Source: Paramacrobiotus richtersi (lineage: Eukaryota > Tardigrada > Eutardigrada > Parachela > Macrobiotidae). Taken from it: a stretch of 64,000 nt of DNA. Below, in pieces: positions 21,797 to 31,921 of this stretch. Positions within the stretch are counted from its first letter, which is position 1. Each line of letters opens with the position of its first letter. The DNA lies in NCBI GenBank assembly GCA_034698045.1, contig JAQGAU010000003.1, positions 30,699-94,698 of the forward strand. The letters are read 5' to 3'. The notes beneath the pieces are model-generated. The model searched no databases and was not told where the DNA came from. It saw only the letters and a list, made by a program, of their open reading frames with translations. The position numbers and the translations under genes are program-made.

Positions 21797-24700
21797 ATGG
21801 ATCGAACACGCGAAATCCTGGAATTATTCGACGCAGGTTGCACCCGCGAGGAACTGACGCATCACTTCCAGATGGGGAAGGGTGCTATAGCCAAAATCCT
21901 CCAGCAAACAGGCCGCAGTTACCAGCAGAGAAACATCGCACACCCCCGCAAGAACCTCCTGGCTGCGGAGAAGCAGCAGGAGATTCTGCGTTTATTCGAC
22001 GAAGGATATTCGCGGCGTACCATTCAGGAACGCGTCCATTTAAGCGATAAACTGGTAACACGGACTGTCGCCCAGTCGGGCCGGAGTTTCTTCAAGCGGA
22101 ATCTCTCCGTGTGGGAGAAGCAGCGGCCCACGGACGAGCAGAGGCGCATGATTCTGCAGTTGTTTGATGAAGGCTACCGTCCCAAGAGGATTGCAAAACG
22201 TCTGGGCGTGAAGCGGCACGGTGTGGAACGCGAGCTGGCAGTGGCGGGCAAGTTTGCCTATCGACGTCATCAGGGTACGGGCGAGTTCCTCGGTTTTGCC
22301 TGAATTATTTTGGGAGTTTTTTTTACGAATTTTCAGTTTTTCGCTTTCGATTCCAAGTTTTATGCGTATGACAACCGTCTGATAATTTTTTTCTAATCCC
22401 AATTTTTCTCTTTATTTTTTTAAATTTTTATTTCCAATTTTTTCTCTAATTTTCTTCAATTTTTTTGTTTTTTTCTCTAAATTTTCTCTGATTTTTTGTT
22501 GAATTAACGAAATCTTACATGGCAGAATTCAAGTGAAACCTGGAATTAAATTTAAAACAAAAATTCTCGGCAGTATTTTACTCTTGAATTTTATTTAAGT
22601 AATTATGATTTTATTATATAATTATAATTTTATTACTTAAGCTTCGGATGTTGAACGCAGTCATTGTTGTTAAAAGAATTGGAAAACAAACTAAACAAAC
22701 TGATGGAAAGTGATTGAACTGAGCTCGAGAAAATTCTAATCAAATCGAGCTAGATAATATTATTATGTGATATTTTCATGCGCGAAATTCAACCGGAAAT
22801 GCGCAGTTTTCTGCAAGGTACTGCTCTTTCCCGGCGGCTGTCACTTACGCAGATTAACGATATTATCAGCAGTGGGAAAAAAATAATCTGATCAAATTAT
22901 GACAACTACAACTTCCAGGCATAAGAAAACAGAATAAACACGAGAGAATGATATCTAAAACAGAATAAATAATTCACGCCATTATTTTTTGTAGTGGGGA
23001 CTGGAAAATTGACGCCGCCACAGCGGAAGATGCCTGTTTCCGGTCAACACGGTGGGTTTCCGTTTCATAACCACTAGTCTGCACAGGACAAATTTCTTGT
23101 TAATTTAACATTTTTGTATTTGCGTTTTAATCATTACTTCGGTCATGCAAGGATTTGTAACGTTGCACCGTTGCTACAGAGCGTGCAGTGATTGCGACAC
23201 GTGATACTGAGAAGGTTCTTCCCTTGCCTGACGAAGAAATCACTCGGCCGCAGATCGAAATGCGTGGAAACACGGTTACGAAAACTGTCAGCAAAACTGA
23301 CAAGGAGGTTATCCCGCGTAATACGACTGTCGCAGCGGAAAGCGGGATCAGTGCCGAGCAGAAACAGATGATCCTGCGTTTACATGGGGAAGGCTGTGGG
23401 CAAGGGACGATCGCCAGACGGATGGGATTGACACGGCATGCTGTGCGGCAGGAACTGGGACGTGCGGGGAAAACTAACGATAAATCCCGTCGAGGTACCG
23501 TGAATCTGGCGTATGAATTGATGAAGACAGGAAAACGGAAATGAATCGCGTAAATAATTGGAAATGATGGTAAAGAATTAAAAAAAAATGTAAATAAATT
23601 GTTCATAATTGTAAAAAATTGTAAATTAGTGGAAATAATTGTAAATATTTTGTACATATTTATAAATAAATGTAAATATTTGTAAAGAATTGTAAATATT
23701 TGTAAATGATTGTAAATATGTGTAAATAAGTGGAAATAATTTTAATTAATTGTAAATAATCGGGAATATTTGGAAATAATTGCAAAAAATTGTAAACAGT
23801 TGTAGATTGAGCGAATTATTATCAAATACAACTCAAGTAAGCCGTAATCAACCAATTAGTGATATAGTATTGTCTTTCGTCACTGAATCACGGGAACTCC
23901 GCGAACCGTTTGCTTTACAGCTTAGTATCATGTATTACGAATTACTATTGACACAGTGTGGATTTGATACGTTAAATTACGAAGGGTGATCATCTTTCGT
24001 CAAGATTCGAGTGACTATTAGCGAAATTTAGATAAAAACAGCTAATTCGTTTTGGTTTTTTATTTGAAACATTTCAGCTCCAAAACGCATAAATCCGATT
24101 TCAGAATACAAGAATTTAACTGGAACCTATTTTTTGTAGGTTCGACTCGAAAAGTGGGACAATCACAGCGGAAGGAGCCTGTTTCCGGCCAACACGGTTA
24201 GTAGATTTGCTGACCACAATTGTGCTAGGGCACATGTTTCCTATTGATTTTAACATAGCGATGTCAGTTTTCAATATTTTAATAATCAAGCGAAGCGACG
24301 GTTCTCGATACTCAGCTCAAAATGAGTTTCGTTACATAACCGTAAATTTATTATTAATTATTAACAAATCAATACTAATAAACTAATAATAATAAATTAC
24401 TACACATTGATAATAACAAACTATTACTAACAAATTCTGTCAAAAATTCTTCATAACACTTAGTCAAATAATAATAAATTATTAGCAATAAATGTTTTAT
24501 AAAAAAATTATTAACAACAGTAAACAAACCATTAATAATGAATGATAATTAATTAGTATCAAATTAACTGTTATTAATTCTTATTTGTGCTGTTACGAAA
24601 GTTCAAATCTTCGAATTGCCCCTATATACGCCTGTACAAGATCTTACCGTTTGTGTAGAACTTCCAACAATGGCGGCTTTTGATGATTTCTTTGGAGGAA

Positions 24701-26684
24701 ACTTCCATCTGGAGAATATTGCACAAAACACAGGAGTATCGCTGGATGCTGTTCGTCGGTCGTTATTTGGGAAGGAGGAGGTGATGCCTGAGGGAATGGA
24801 CGAGTCAGCTGACGACCCATCATCCGTACATGACGTCACTCCGTCTGTCGATGATGCTCCAACTGGAAGATTCGATGATCGGACGCCGACGATTTTAGAG
24901 ATGTTCGACGCTGGGTGCACCCGGGATGAAATCGTCCACAACGCGAAGATTGGGGATACTTTGTTAAGGAAGATCCTTCACCAAGCCGGGAAGAGTTTCA
25001 GTCAACGGAATATCCACTCCGTCACGGCCGAACAGAAGCAGCAGATACTCCGGTTGTTTGACGAAGGCGGTACCCGGGACAAAATCAGTCGAAGCGTGAA
25101 GATTGGCAAACATACCGTGCGGAAGATCCTGCATCAGTTAGGAAAAAGTTACAGCCAGCGGAATGTCTGTCCAGTGACGGCCGAGCAGAAAGAGCAGGTC
25201 CTGCGTCTGTTTGATGAGGATCGCACCCGCGATGAAATCAGTCACAGCGTGAAGATTAGTACACGTATGGTGACAAAGATCCTGCACCAGTCTGGAAAAC
25301 ATTTCAGTCAGCGGAAGCTGCAACCAAAAGCGCCCCCCGTCAACTTGATTCCCGTTACGGAGGAGCAGAAGGAGCGTATACTGGAGCTGTTCGACGAGGG
25401 CTGCACTGTCCGCGAGATCATGGAACGTGCCGGAGTCCATAAGAAGGGCGTTCACCGGATTGTGGCCAAGGCCGGCAAGAACTTCACCGAGCGGAACAGA
25501 GCGGCTGTCTGGGTCAGCCGATTGACGGACGAGCAGAAGGCAACACTGTGCCGGATGTTTGATGAAGAATACAGTCGGAAGGAGATTGGACAGTGTCTGG
25601 GATTGCATGAGCACGGTGTGGAGAGGGAGCTGGCGTTGGTGGGGAAAATTGTCCACTCCAGTCAACATGGTACGGTTATACGTGTTAACAGGGGCTGTTA
25701 GTCGTCGAATATGAAACTTCCTGTTTACGAACATTTGTACTGTAGTACAGCGTATTGAGTAATGCATATGCTAGACTGATGCCAGATTTCTTAACTTGCC
25801 TTTTAGTGCTGGATAAGATGCGTCGGAAAAAGACGATGTCTGGGAATCCATCGATCTCTTCTGATCTGACTCAGGAACATGCTGTTAATGCCGGAGACGT
25901 CACCGTCAAAAGCCCTGGAGCTGAGAATGATCTTGAGCGTGCTTCCGTAGACGGTCTCGATACGACGGAACAAAACGAAGAATCATCGATTATAGATGAA
26001 GAAGGCAAGTAAATTATAACGATTAAATCTGTACTATGGTGATTGTGTTCTTGCATTGTCTAATATGTGTAGTACACTGTTTTGAGTGGTGTTAGTTAAA
26101 GAAGAAAATATGATTTATATAGTAATTTAATTTAACTACTAATTTATTTAATTTTAATTTAGTTATGTATTTTGTATTTAATTATTTGACCAGTGATTTA
26201 CTTTAACTTTGATTTATATAGGAAATGTGATCTACAGTATATAGTAAATTAATTTAACTAATGTTTCTATTTATTTTAATTTAATTGTTATTTTATTGAA
26301 CTATTTACTAGTAATATAATCTGATTTAAATAGAGAATTTGAGTTTTATATTTATATCGACCAATGTATTTATAAATTGGTCCGCACTGGTAAAGCACAC
26401 TGTCACAGACAGTAGATCAGCGAATAACTTGTGTGAAGCGTTTCGTGTATACTGTATGTTTCTGTAACGTGCCGGCATGTACTGCAGGACAATCAACTAC
26501 CGCTGAAATGCCCCTTGTATCCTTCGACAATTTCTTTGGTGGGGCGTATCATCTGTCCAGTCTGGCCAAGGAATCCGGCATGCCCATCGACACTGCCCGC
26601 CGCGTGTTACTAACCGGCATAAATAAAGGCCAAACGGAAGAAGACAGTGGAGTTTTTGAGGATAAACGTGCAAGCTGCACGTAG
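21797..26684 (+). CDS. HTH-A: seven-exon multi-HTH protein (770 residues)
   Basis: Exons 21797-22274, 22995-23051, 23180-23494, 24140-24196, 24659-25669, 25807-26004 and 26488-26684; every junction is phase 1. The ATG sits in AAACCATGGATCGAACAC, as in HTH-E. Exon 1 encodes three HTH-like modules of about 47 residues (typical: EQQEILRLFDEGYSRR-like helix 1, a turn, then a recognition-like helix and GKSFxQRN). Exon 3 adds one decayed and one good module. Exon 5 opens with FDDFFGGNFHLENIAQNTG, itself HTH-like, then five modules. Exon 6 is acidic and Ser/Thr-rich. Exon 7 carries a second FDNFFGGAYHLSSLAKESG module and the stop. Exons 2 and 4 are short related linkers (SQRKEPVSGQH). DNA binding is inferred from the module shape; no catalytic domain is seen. 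It could instead be two adjacent genes, the first ending after exon 2; phases favour one. Confidence 0.7.
23565..23815 (+). repeat. TGTAAATA-rich minisatellite in HTH-A intron 3
   Basis: A degenerate repeat of about 10-11 bases with at least seven TGTAAATA words plus TGTACATA in 250 bases, directly after exon 3. If transcripts ended in this intron, the exon 3 frame would stop at 23544 and this would be 3' untranslated sequence. Confidence 0.7.
26005..26487 (+). other. GC-AG intron of HTH-A
   Basis: The donor is AAG followed by GCAAGT, the standard GC-type donor context. The acceptor is TACTGCAG at 26480-26487. Splicing here keeps phase 1. HTH-E has the same donor at the same place (41040). 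Confidence 0.6.
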
Positions 26685-26689
26685 ACGTG

Positions 26690-27190
26690 TTATGTCGGCC
26701 CCACATTAACGATACTACTTGAGTTGCGCCGTTTATGTCGGATGTACTATGTATGTCCACGGTGGTGGTGCTGATAATGTTATGATGGTATTAAGTTACT
26801 TTTTGTACATTTTAATGGGTTTCTGTTAATTGTGGTGTTTTGTTGAATGTGTATCGACGATAAAAAGGTTGATCTGGGCGTTGTTTCGCAATAGTCATCG
26901 TTGTCATTTCACTATTTCTGAACAAAATGTCTCCTCCTAATTTGAAACTGAGAGCCTCTTCCAGAGGAGCTAGTATTTTTAAGGCGGTTGTTGGCACATC
27001 CGCACGGAGGAAGCTCGCCTATAACCGTGACCTGCTGGCCGCCCTCGGTGTGAGCAAGAAGCTGCGATAGTAGTTAAAAATAACTCTTGTCAAAGCTTTA
27101 TAAAGCCGTATTGTTGCTGGTAGTGTACGGACAGAAGCATGCAAAACAGCAGAAGCCATGTTATTGTGAAGCTTATTTTCTTGAATATCC
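26690..27190. other. Intergenic between HTH-A and the antisense expansin relic
   Basis: No supported gene; likely the 3' untranslated region of HTH-A. Confidence 0.4.
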
Positions 27191-27192
27191 GA

Positions 27193-27565
27193 TCAGCATT
27201 TGACAGTGCTCCAGGTGATAGGAATGCGGTCCTCTTCCAGAACGCAGATGTGGACAGATCGAGAGATCCACTGGGGCATCCGGAACGCTCGTCGACAATC
27301 TTGACCTTTACCTGCTTGCCGCTGCCGGTGGCCTTGACGTTGTTGCACTTGCCGCAGACGGGCGCGTTGTTGGGATTGGGCCACGTGCCGTAGTCCGCGT
27401 GGCTCAACGCCACCACCAAGTCGTTCGGACTGTGCGTCTTACCGCACGCTCCCAGTCCCGGAGTGCAATAGGTGGCTTCGCCCTCGTTCCTACAGGTCAC
27501 TCGCGCTAGAGTCACGGTATAGCCAGAACAGCCATCGACAAAGCTGCCATAACTGCACGCGCCAT
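27193..27565 (-). pseudogene. Psi-EXP3: broken expansin-like gene, antisense in the HTH array
   Basis: The minus strand retains a possible leader (MARAVMAALSMAVLAIP, from 27565) and then a domain clearly homologous to EXP1/EXP2 (GEATYCTPGLGACGK, WPNPNNAPVCGKCNNVKA, KQVKVKIVD, CPSGSLDLSTSAF). There are at least three defects. The leader and domain are in different frames. A cysteine of the DECPGC motif is replaced (DERSGC). A deletion of about 16 bases after SAF shifts the frame just before the final ITWSTVKC, which is still legible in another frame up to the stop at 27193-27195. The antisense position after HTH-A recurs, in older form, after HTH-B and HTH-C. Confidence 0.8.
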
Positions 27566-27569
27566 TAGG

Positions 27570-28600
27570 GGAACTTTAACTGAATGTTCAAATTAATGGA
27601 ACCGAAAACGAAAGGTCGACGGGAACAGATGAAACTCACGGATATTGAACTATGGTATAAAAAAATGTGCACAACGGTCGAAACTGCACTGACAACAATT
27701 TTCATAGCAACTGGTATTAAAACCAGTTCACCGGTTCGTTCTTTGAAAAGGGATTCGGTTGAGAAGCAGAAAGGGGCTCAGAGAGGCCCGTCTGATTTAG
27801 TTTCGCTATGCTGTAAACTGGGCCTGTATAGACTCACGAGCTGTATTCGGGTATCGGCCTGATCGAAGTCATCAGGCGCCCGCCACACCGAAGGCACTAT
27901 TTACCTAGAACAAAACATGCCCTTTAAACAGCGAATGAATGCGGCCCTCTCCGACTATTATTATCTCCTGTTTCTAGCCCGGCGAGAGAAATTTGCGTTC
28001 CTCCTCTACAGAGAAGATTAAATCTCATTTAGGTAACGACGCAGAACATTTTTCCCTTGCGCTCTCTTGCAGAAGTTTAAGTGGCTGGCTCAACCGGCAG
28101 CAAGATCCATAAAGTTTACTTATAGATCTTGCTGATTTTCTATTTCACAGAAAATCTGTGCTTTTATTTCCAGTTAACAGTCTTGAAAAGTTTCTCTGGC
28201 GTCCGTTTAATAATAATAGCCCACTGTGGGACTCTACCTTTTTGTGATTTTGTTCGCGTAAGTGATGTGTGATCGGTGTATTAGTAGTAGTAAATGCATT
28301 CTCCTTTCTCAGTCTTATAGAGTTTAGAAACTTACTCGTATTAAATTTGAAGCAAAATAGTTTATTGGAATATATACGGGAACGAGGTATTTTCAGCGGA
28401 TTTCGCTGCATCGGATTTGTTTTTTCAAACGTTCAGTGTGCATGTACTTGTACATGTTTACGTGTGTACAGCTGACAAGTGCATAGGTCGTTTATTTGAT
28501 AATGTGATAAACTTCATCCCAATGTTAATCATGTTTACAGTGATCCGCAAACACGATTCTTCGCGCTGCCAAGTATCCAGCCAGTCGATTTGCATCCTTA
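27570..28600. other. Intergenic between Psi-EXP3 and HTH-B
   Basis: No supported gene. The open frame 27584-27862 has no recognisable feature and no paralogue in the window. Confidence 0.4.
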
Positions 28601-28605
28601 ACAGC

Positions 28606-29931
28606 ATGAATCCTCTAGAAGTTCGCAGACTCCAGGACGCTGAAGTGTCGTGGTGCGAAATCCGACGGCGAGCCAAAATGTGGAGCGCTCTGGAAGCAAT
28701 CGTGGAACAAGATGGCCAATGCCTCACACAGCCGAACGCAGCCCACGAGAGACCAACTACGGATGTTGTCCACTTCCGCTTAACGATGCAGTCTCCGCCG
28801 TTGTTGGACACAGGTTGTTCGGGTCAGGGAGCGAGCGGCCGAACAGCCGTCAACGGAATAAAAACCAGGTTCGCCCAGCGTAACCGGATCGGACCGGCTG
28901 TACCGGCACCAAGACAATTTCGGGAATTGCAACGGAAAGAAAATGATGCCGGCCTGCCTCATGGTAAGGTTATAACACTGTAGAACTATATAATTTTATT
29001 GTGATTATGTTCGTAATCAGTAAACCTCAAATTGGCTGTATAATGTGAAAATTCAACGTAACTTTACCGCAATGTTATGCTCGCGCTGGATTGATTGAAA
29101 GGCTGTTACGGTAGGATGCCCGACAAATAACGAAGGAATATTTGACGATTTCTTTGGTGGAGCCTACCATCTCTCCAAGATCGCAAATAAAACTGGTCTT
29201 CCCATTGACACCATCCGCCGAACGCTACTCTTCGGAAAGAGAACGCTCTCAACGGAAAACGTGACTATGCCTTGTGACAGCACAGGCGAGTATAAGTACC
29301 ATATGCAACCTACACATGAAACTGTAAATTGTACATACCGTGAAATTTGTCTGGCACCATACAACGCAATTTGCCGTAATGCAGATTTGACACTCACATG
29401 CATGTTATTGCTACAGAACCTCCGACATCCGGTAACGATGTGTTTGACGATTTCTTCGGCGGAGCATATCACCTTTCCAAGATTGCAAAGAAAACTTCCA
29501 TCCCCATTGATCTTATTCGCCATAGGCTGTCTTACGGGAAGAGAGAGTCCCCGTGTAAGGAAAATGTTTCTACTCCTTGTGTCGACAGCACCGGCGAGAA
29601 TACCATGCCACCAGTCGTGGAAATGTGGGAAATTGAGAATGAAATCTTTAACCGAACGAATATCAACGATTCCCACAAGTACCGCTGTTATGCTTGCGAT
29701 TTATCCTGGAACGATGGAGAATGTTTTTTATCGCATCTGTTGACCGGCCAGCACATGCTAATCAGCGAACGAGGAATCTTGCTGGCCTGTACAGGATGCC
29801 GGTCAGAGAGCCGAGATCCGCTGATCATGGGGAATCATGTCGTTTTGCACCAGGCCAACTGGCAACCGGAGGATAAAGCGGATGTGCATGCGATTGCGTC
29901 CCTTATGGCCACCTCGACTGCGCGTGATTAG
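28606..29931 (+). CDS. HTH-B: short HTH + zinc-finger protein, partly decayed
   Basis: Best model: exon 1 28606-28963 and last exon 29417-29931, phase 1, 290 residues. Exon 1 starts MNPLEVRRLQDAEVSWCEIR, one recognisable HTH-like module. The next modules have collapsed, and the end (FRELQRKENDAGLPHG) matches the end of HTH-C exon 2. The last exon has FDDFFGGAYHLSKIAKKTS, a spacer with VVEMWEIENEIF, then a zinc finger of pattern C-x2-C-x12-H-x5-H starting at CYACDLSW, and a second CxxC/H-x3-H set starting at CTGC. The finger type resembles single C2H2 (U1/Jaz-like) fingers that bind RNA or DNA. An extra FDDFFGG exon at 29115 does not splice in frame and is listed separately. Exon 1 is shorter than in HTH-C and HTH-D (358 versus 478 bases). 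Confidence 0.55.
29115..29290 (+). pseudogene. Supernumerary FDDFFGG exon inside HTH-B
   Basis: Acceptor at 29114 followed by an in-frame FDDFFGGAYHLSKIANKTG module and RTLLFGKR. Its tail (NVTMPCDSTGE) aligns to the start of the spacer in the next exon (NVSTPCVDSTGE), so it is a partial duplicate of that exon. I find no donor giving the phase 1 needed by the next exon. It is probably skipped or an alternative end. Confidence 0.5.
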
Positions 29932-30482
29932 TGTGTTTTCCAAATATTTGTTTGTGTTATGTTGCATCGTTCCGTTGTAGTATGCATGCATGTACGCCGT
30001 GTTAATCATTGTGAACTGGACTTTAAAGGCACATAGGGTATTTATTCACAGCTGCATGGTGAGATGGAGTTAATCTGTGAACGGATTCCCACATCCAGCT
30101 CCACCTCCATGTAATTTTATTACAACTAACATGGTGATCAAACTATACACCTAATATACAGGTATCGATGCATGTGATCACATATGTTAATTTGTTACTT
30201 GGAAGGGATTATAGTGAAATTCAGAGGGGTTCTGGTGTTGTGTACTGGTTGTGCGAAATACCATGACAGCGATGATCGCTGAGCGATCGCTACAATGGCA
30301 TTGTTGGGAGCCCGTAGCTCGATACGTGACGGCTTTAATTCAAGCGCAAAAAAAGAACGATACCCGATTACATATTATATCATGTCACATATAGATTTAT
30401 TGCTCCGTCTGGTTCGAGAGCAAAGCTCGATCTCAAAACTACACTCCATAGTACAATATAAGCAGTACTGGACATCCATAGT

Positions 30483-30590
30483 TGTAACTATCAAGCTGCC
30501 ACCGCGGCAGATCCGTTCGGGACATGTGCTCAGAAAGTTGACCGTTACCTGCTTGCCGCTCTCGATGATCAACTCAACCTTGGCATCACA
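30483..30590 (-). pseudogene. Psi-EXP4: old expansin-domain relic
   Basis: The minus-strand translation CDAKVELIIESGKQVTVNF continues to LSTCPERICRGGSL. It aligns with the EXP stretch running from CGKCINVKA through SGKQVKVKIVDECPGC to PSGSL: C, hydrophobic strand, SGKQV, strand, CP, C, GSL. No barrel start or end is visible, so only the middle third survives. Confidence 0.6.
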
Positions 30591-31775
30591 TGGAAAAATC
30601 GTCGCCGGCGATCAGTTCTGCTCTTTTAATTGTAAGTTATCTTGTGCACAAGCTACAAACACGTCATGCAGTCGAAAATCACGAAAATCACTACGCGTAT
30701 CTGTGTTGATGTAGACAGAACATCGGTTATCACCGCGCTAAGGTCAACTAGTAATGAGCACGCACGGACTACACCGTTTGTATAAATCAGTAATTTTGGA
30801 CCCGATACGGCGCAATGCATATCAGATTGCTAAGATAGGAAAAATAAGATGGCACAGTTCACCGCGATCATGAACAATTTTATCAGGTAGCTGTTCTTAC
30901 AGCGTGGGATGGCGGGACTAGTGGGCAGTAATACTAAAAATTCTTTGGAGCTTCCGAATGCTGGAGGCGGCCGGATTCGCACCTCTACAGCCAATACTAA
31001 TAGCAAGATTGGTATATTCCGCATCCCAACCAGCCCGATCCAGTCGATCCCGTATGTGGCCATACCGGGATCCTTTGAGGCTGTCGGCATCTCAAAGCCG
31101 CGCGCTAGCTCAAACGGAATCGTAAACTCTGCTATAACGATAAACTCTTCTCGAAACGATTAACATTACGAGTAACAGTACGAGTAGATAAACATATAAA
31201 TCACTCTTTTTCACCCTCGAAGAGCGGCCAAATTGCGGACGACTTCGATCCTGTCTGACCGTATCTCCTACTACTGATGAAAGAGACGCTCGTTCTGCAT
31301 TCCCACGCAGGGAAGATTTCTGTGAGATAAATGAGGCAGGCCAGCTGATTTTGTATGCTCTTAGTGCGCACACTTCTATGAGGGTGTCTGCACCGGCCGC
31401 AAGGTCGTAAAAATAATCAGTGTGAGCAATGTTCTCGAACTTCTTAGCAAACCTCGTATCTCCAGTGAACAGTCTTTGATTTCTGGCCCAAACAGATTCA
31501 TTTTTTTCTGGAGTTCGATATAATTTATCGCTATATCGCACCGTACTTTACATTTTTCGTATTGTCTCAGTTCAACAGATACATTTTGCTGCATATTATA
31601 TTATATTGTGCTATGGTATTGTTCACGTTCAGCATCGGTACAATGCATTCCCCTTGTAAGTCTTAGATTTTACAAACAGCACATTTCGCTTATTTTTACA
31701 AATGTTCATTACGCATTAATTTTCGTAATTACGATTGAGCATAACTATATACATCGCGATGTATATAGTAGTGCA

Positions 31776-31799
31776 TACTATGGCCGATCGGCCATAGTA
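31776..31799. repeat. Perfect 24-bp palindrome
   Basis: Centred on CCGATCGG, flanked on both sides by the direct repeat TAGTAGTGCATA, with a smaller palindrome ACATCGCGATGT at 31751-31762. It lies about 120 bases upstream of HTH-C. Confidence 0.8.
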
Positions 31800-31921
31800 G
31801 TGCATAATGCACCATCGTGTATATTTTATCATGTACAGCTGACATACATAATTATGTATTTCGTAATTAATTCTTTGGCAGTGACTAATTATTTGATTTT
31901 AGCCAAACGGTGTCGCGTGGC

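Larger units (their letters stand above)
29940..31900. other. Intergenic with expansin relic and a palindrome
   Basis: Apart from the relic at 30483-30590 and the palindrome at 31776-31799, no feature is supported. The open frames 30295-30714 and 30909-31163 have no homologue in the window and no clear splice signals. Confidence 0.4.

Noticed and set aside
30955-31000. tRNA-like stretch (GCCGGATTCGCACCTC)
   Set aside because: No T-loop consensus, no matching acceptor arm and no A box at the right distance on either strand.
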